From NCBI RefSeq assembly GCF_964283195.1, contig NZ_CAXYLH010000019.1: a stretch of 33,701 bases of DNA; one strand, 5' to 3'. A program made the position numbers and the translations under genes. The DNA comes from Paratractidigestivibacter sp003150175. Lineage in GTDB: Bacteria > Actinomycetota > Coriobacteriia > Coriobacteriales > Atopobiaceae. Under the pieces are notes generated by a model. That model saw nothing but the letters and a program-made list of their open reading frames with translations, was not told the DNA's origin and did no database searches. Shown in pieces: positions 30,754 to 33,701 of the stretch (the first letter of the stretch is position 1; each line of letters begins with the position of its first letter).

Positions 30754-32238
30754 CTACAGTGCGAGCGAGCGGGCGCGGTCGATGCGCGCGAGGCAGTCGT
30801 CGCGGCCGATGAGCGCCATGGTCTCGCCCAGGGGCGGAGAGACCATGTTTCCGCACTCGGCCACGCGCACGGCCTGGAAGACCAGGCGCTTCTTGAGGTC
30901 GAGGGCCTCGGGCAGCGGCTCGAGCACGGCGTCGACGGCCTCGGCGGTCCAGCCATCGGCCGGGATCGTCGCAAGCGCCTCGCGGGCGGCGTCGAGCACG
31001 GCGCCCATGCCCTCCTTGGCGAGGCCCTTGGCCACGGACTTCTCGTCGTACTCGAGAGTGCTCGCCGTCGCGAAGACGGGCGCGGCGACGGTCGCGGCGT
31101 CGGCCGGGAACTTGGTGCGGGGCTTCACGATGGCCGCGAGCGCGTCGATCCATGCCTCGTCGTATTCGACGTCGCCGGGGATGAGGCCCGCCTCGTGGAG
31201 CTCGGGGACCATGATCTTATCGGCGAACTCGGAGTCGGACATGGAGCGGATGTACTCCGCCTGGATCCAGTCGAGCTTCTTCGGGTCGAAGGTCGCGGGG
31301 TTCTTGGACACGTGGTCGAGGCTGAACTTTGAGGCCAGGACGTCGCGCGGGACGATGGTCGTCTCGCCGTCGAGGGACCAGCCAAGAAGCGCGAGGTAGT
31401 TGACGAAGGCGTCGGAGAGGTAACCTGCGTCGCGGTACTCCTCGACGTTGGTCGCGCCGTGGCGCTTCGAGAGCTTCTTTCCGTCGGCGCCCAAGATCAT
31501 CGAGATGTGCGCGAATTCGGGCACAGGCGCGCCCAGGGCCTCGTAGACCATGACCTGGCGCGGGGTGTTCGAGAGGTGGTCATCGCCGCGGATGACGTGG
31601 GTGATGCCCATCATCGCGTCGTCGACGACGGTCGCGAAGTTGTAGGTCGGGGTGCCGTCGGAGCGGAAGATGACGAAGTCGTCGAGCTCCTTCGCGTTGA
31701 AGGTCACGTCGCCGTGGACCGCGTCGTGGACGACGACGTCGCCGCGGTCGAGGGGCACCTTGATGCGCAGGACGTAGGGCTCGCCCGCGTCGATGCGGCG
31801 CTTCGCCTCGGCGGGGTCGAGGTCGCGGCAGCGGCGCTGGTAGCCCTGGAAGGGGTCTTTGCGCTCTTGGGCGGCCTTCTTGTCCGCGGCGAGCTGCTCG
31901 GGGGTGCAGAAGCAGGGGTATGCCTTGCCCTCGTCCCAGAGCTTCTGGGCGGCCTGGCGGTACAGGTCGAGGCGGTCGGTCTGCTTGTAGGGGCCGAAGT
32001 CGCCGCCGACTTCGGGGCCCTCGTCCCAGTCGAGGCCCAGCCAGCGCATGGCGCGCAGGATGATCTGGGTGTTCTCCTCGGTGGAGCGGGTGGGGTCGGT
32101 GTCGTCGATGCGCAGGATGAAGGTGCCGTGGTTGGCGCGGGCGAACGCCCAGTTGTAGATGGCCGTGCGCGCGCCGCCGACGTGGAGCTTGCCGGTGGGG
32201 GAGGGCGCGAAGCGGACGCGGACTTGCTTGTCTGACAT
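30754..32238 (-). CDS. gltX: glutamyl-tRNA synthetase GltX
   Basis: Charges tRNA-Glu with glutamate. The 494 residues show the class I signatures: RFAPSPTGKLHVGGARTA (HIGH-type, about 9-26) and KKLSKRH (KMSKS-type, about 254-260), with IRGDDHLSNTPRQ between. The C-terminal anticodon-binding domain follows from about 330. Start ATG 32238 has GAGGAG upstream. If no glutaminyl-tRNA synthetase exists in this genome, the enzyme would be non-discriminating and also charge tRNA-Gln for GatCAB conversion; the window alone cannot tell. A tRNA-Glu and a tRNA-Gln gene lie 11 to 13 kb away. Confidence 0.96.
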   Translation of the reverse strand: MSDKQVRVRFAPSPTGKLHVGGARTAIYNWAFARANHGTFILRIDDTDPTRSTEENTQIILRAMRWLGLDWDEGPEVGGDFGPYKQTDRLDLYRQAAQKLWDEGKAYPCFCTPEQLAADKKAAQERKDPFQGYQRRCRDLDPAEAKRRIDAGEPYVLRIKVPLDRGDVVVHDAVHGDVTFNAKELDDFVIFRSDGTPTYNFATVVDDAMMGITHVIRGDDHLSNTPRQVMVYEALGAPVPEFAHISMILGADGKKLSKRHGATNVEEYRDAGYLSDAFVNYLALLGWSLDGETTIVPRDVLASKFSLDHVSKNPATFDPKKLDWIQAEYIRSMSDSEFADKIMVPELHEAGLIPGDVEYDEAWIDALAAIVKPRTKFPADAATVAAPVFATASTLEYDEKSVAKGLAKEGMGAVLDAAREALATIPADGWTAEAVDAVLEPLPEALDLKKRLVFQAVRVAECGNMVSPPLGETMALIGRDDCLARIDRARSLAL

Positions 32239-32280
32239 GGGATCTCCTCAGGTCAGTGCTGCTGATTCACATACGCTATA

Positions 32281-32286
32281 AGTATA
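32281..32286 (-). promoter_or_regulatory. gltX -10 element
   Basis: On the minus strand TATACT lies about 45 bases before the gltX ATG. No clear -35 is visible. Confidence 0.4.
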
Positions 32287-32338
32287 CGGCCAGAATCCCC
32301 CGCCCTCGCCCGACATCTGGTGTCACCCAGTGTTTGGC

Positions 32339-33388
32339 TTAGGCTGTCTGGGCGCGGCGGAGGAAAGCGAGGGCGTTGCGATAGCAGAGCTTCTCGGCGA
32401 TCTCGCGGCCAAAGCGGGCGACGAGCGCAGCTTGGAAAGAAGACATCTTGTCCGCGCCGTCGAGGATGGCGGGCACGCTCGCCCCGTCGAGGTCGCCGCC
32501 GAGCGCGACCGCGTCCTCTCCGCCGAGGTCGAGCCAATGCTCGATGTGGGCCGCCACCTGCTCGAACGTGACGCCGGCGGCCTTCGGGCCCCAAGCGCCC
32601 TCGGCGATGAAGCCGGAGCAGTAGTTGAGCCCCGCGACCCCTCCCGCGTCCATGATCGCGCGGAACTGGCCGTCGGTGAGGTTGCGCGGGTGCCCGCAGA
32701 CGGCGCGCGAGTTCGAGTGGGAGGCGCACAAGGGACGCGTGGCGTGGGCGAGGACGTCGGCCGTGCACTCGTCGTTCAGGTGGCTCACGTCGAGCGCGAC
32801 GCGCGAGCGCTCCATGAGCCCGAGCACCTCGGCGCCCTTCTTGCTCAGGTGCTCGTGCGAGTCGTGGCCGCTCGCGAGGGGGCCGGCCGCGTTCCAGCTG
32901 AGGGATGCCATGACGAGGCCGTCCGCGGCGAGCTGCTCGACGAGCCCGGGGTCCGCGGCAAAGAGGCGCGCGTTCTCGATCGAGCGGATGGCCGCGACGC
33001 CACCCCCTTCGAGCGCGCCCGCGATTTCGTCGGCCGTGCGCACAGCTTTGACCTGCGGGTTTCTTGCCAGTTGATCGCGCATATAAGCCGAGACGTGCGC
33101 CTCGAAGGTTATTGCCTGCTCGGGCGAGAGCTCGTCGGGGACAAAGCACGCGAAGCACTGCGCCCAAGGCGTGGGGCCGATCTTCTCGAGCGAGATGTGG
33201 CAATGGCTGTGCGCGAGGTCGCGGCAGCCGGCGGGGTCTGCCTCGTCGCCGGGCCCGTAGAAGTCATGGCCGTAAGCCGCGCGCAACTCGGCGGGGAGGC
33301 TCTGCCACGCGATGCGGTCGGCAGTGTCGCAATGCAGGTCGAGCACGGGGACGGGCGCGGTGCGGGTATCGGTGTCGGCTGGCGTCAT
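32339..33388 (-). CDS. membrane dipeptidase family (M19) peptidase
   Basis: A zinc-dependent dipeptidase related to renal dipeptidase, cutting a broad range of dipeptides. The 349 residues carry the metal-site order of the family: LDLHCDTAD (about 16-24), IRSIENA with the bridging Glu, DVSHLND, SHSNSRAVCGHPRNLTD and GGDLDGA. No signal peptide or membrane anchor is seen, so it should be cytoplasmic despite the family name. ATG at 33388 has AAGGAG upstream. It is divergent in function from gltX but on the same strand 100 bases before it, with a separate promoter likely for each. Confidence 0.93.
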   Translation of the reverse strand: MTPADTDTRTAPVPVLDLHCDTADRIAWQSLPAELRAAYGHDFYGPGDEADPAGCRDLAHSHCHISLEKIGPTPWAQCFACFVPDELSPEQAITFEAHVSAYMRDQLARNPQVKAVRTADEIAGALEGGGVAAIRSIENARLFAADPGLVEQLAADGLVMASLSWNAAGPLASGHDSHEHLSKKGAEVLGLMERSRVALDVSHLNDECTADVLAHATRPLCASHSNSRAVCGHPRNLTDGQFRAIMDAGGVAGLNYCSGFIAEGAWGPKAAGVTFEQVAAHIEHWLDLGGEDAVALGGDLDGASVPAILDGADKMSSFQAALVARFGREIAEKLCYRNALAFLRRAQTA

Positions 33389-33412
33389 GTCTTCTCCTTA
33401 GGACGAGTTGGG

Positions 33413-33421
33413 ATTATCGTA
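33413..33421 (-). promoter_or_regulatory. dipeptidase -10 element
   Basis: Minus-strand TACGATAAT offers TACGAT or GATAAT about 25 to 30 bases before the ATG, a short leader. No clear -35 is seen. Confidence 0.35.
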
Positions 33422-33507
33422 GCTCCACTCGCTCATAGGCAAGAAGGGCGAGAAGTCTGTTTGCATCTGCCTCGCGTGCGGGCCCCGTGCGTGAGGCTCG
33501 CGCGCGG

Positions 33508-33604
33508 GAATCCTCGACCGTCGGTAAAGTCGCACGGGAATCCGGGAGCGTCGGTACCGATGGCTCGCATTTCCGGTGTGCTCTTTACCGACGGTCGAGG
33601 ATTC
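33508..33604. repeat. long inverted repeat with a third internal copy
   Basis: Two perfectly matching 22-bp arms, 33508-33529 (contains CCTCGACCGTCGGTAAAG) and 33583-33604, enclose 53 bases. A degenerate direct copy (GAATCCGGGAGCGTCGGTA) lies inside at 33538. No gene is seen from 33389 to the window end. Confidence 0.85.
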
Positions 33605-33658
33605 TGGTGAGAAATGCCCTATTTGGAGCTACGTCCATAAAGTGGTGTAAATAGCAGT

Positions 33659-33677
33659 GGCGGGCCAGAGGCCCGCC
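33659..33677. other. short strong hairpin near the right edge
   Basis: GGCGGGCC pairs with GGCCCGCC around AGA. There is no T-run on either strand, so it is not a clear terminator; it may belong to a gene beyond the edge. Confidence 0.35.
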
Positions 33678-33701
33678 CCCCAGGTAACATTTGCAATCGC
33701 C

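Overview
The window looks like a stretch of chromosome from a high-GC Gram-positive, most likely a gut Coriobacteriia (Collinsella or a near relative). This is judged from the strong G/C bias at third codon positions, the division set built on SepF and DivIVA with no ftsA between ftsQ and ftsZ, and many GTG/TTG starts. The genus is inference; no database was searched. I see no phage, insertion sequence or CRISPR array.

Layout. (1) 1-10968, all on +: the end of a division/cell wall (dcw) cluster: murG, murC, murB, ftsQ, ftsZ, then pgeF, yggS, sepF, proC, yggT and divIVA. (2) 11155-11510, -: the RNase P RNA gene rnpB. (3) 11650-12818, +: a PTS glucose-type EIIA and a YigZ/IMPACT protein. (4) 12985-15181, +: a GT2 glycosyltransferase overlapping a membrane acyltransferase that carries a G9 run just after its start codon. 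(5) 15376-17330, +: a cold-shock protein, then a GGDEF protein that seems to have lost its 5' end. (6) 17509-19222, +: CCA-adding enzyme, tRNA-Gln(CUG) and tRNA-Glu(CUC), flanked by oppositely oriented copies of one 60-bp repeat. (7) 19628-22798, +: a glutamate-type polar amino acid ABC transporter. (8) 22905-25211, +: a cytidylate-kinase-like protein and a single-chain iron-sulfur L-serine dehydratase. (9) 25212-27241: repeat-rich region around one minus-strand gene resembling AbiEi-type regulators with a nuclease-like C-terminus; it holds three copies of a long palindrome and a 17-bp tandem array. (10) 27242-30226, +: DUF969, DUF979, pyroglutamyl peptidase and a GyrI-like protein, read as a 5-oxoproline uptake/release module. 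(11) 30350-33388, -: a cupin, glutamyl-tRNA synthetase and an M19 dipeptidase.

How it fits together. The left third makes lipid II precursors and the Z-ring with its SepF anchor and DivIVA. The right half leans on amino acids and peptides: glutamate-type uptake, serine deamination, pyroglutamyl removal, dipeptide cleavage and charging of tRNA-Glu, which suits a peptide-fermenting gut anaerobe. The most unusual content is non-coding: at least five separate families of palindromic or tandem repeats between otherwise ordinary genes, plus the G9 run that could switch the acyltransferase on and off.
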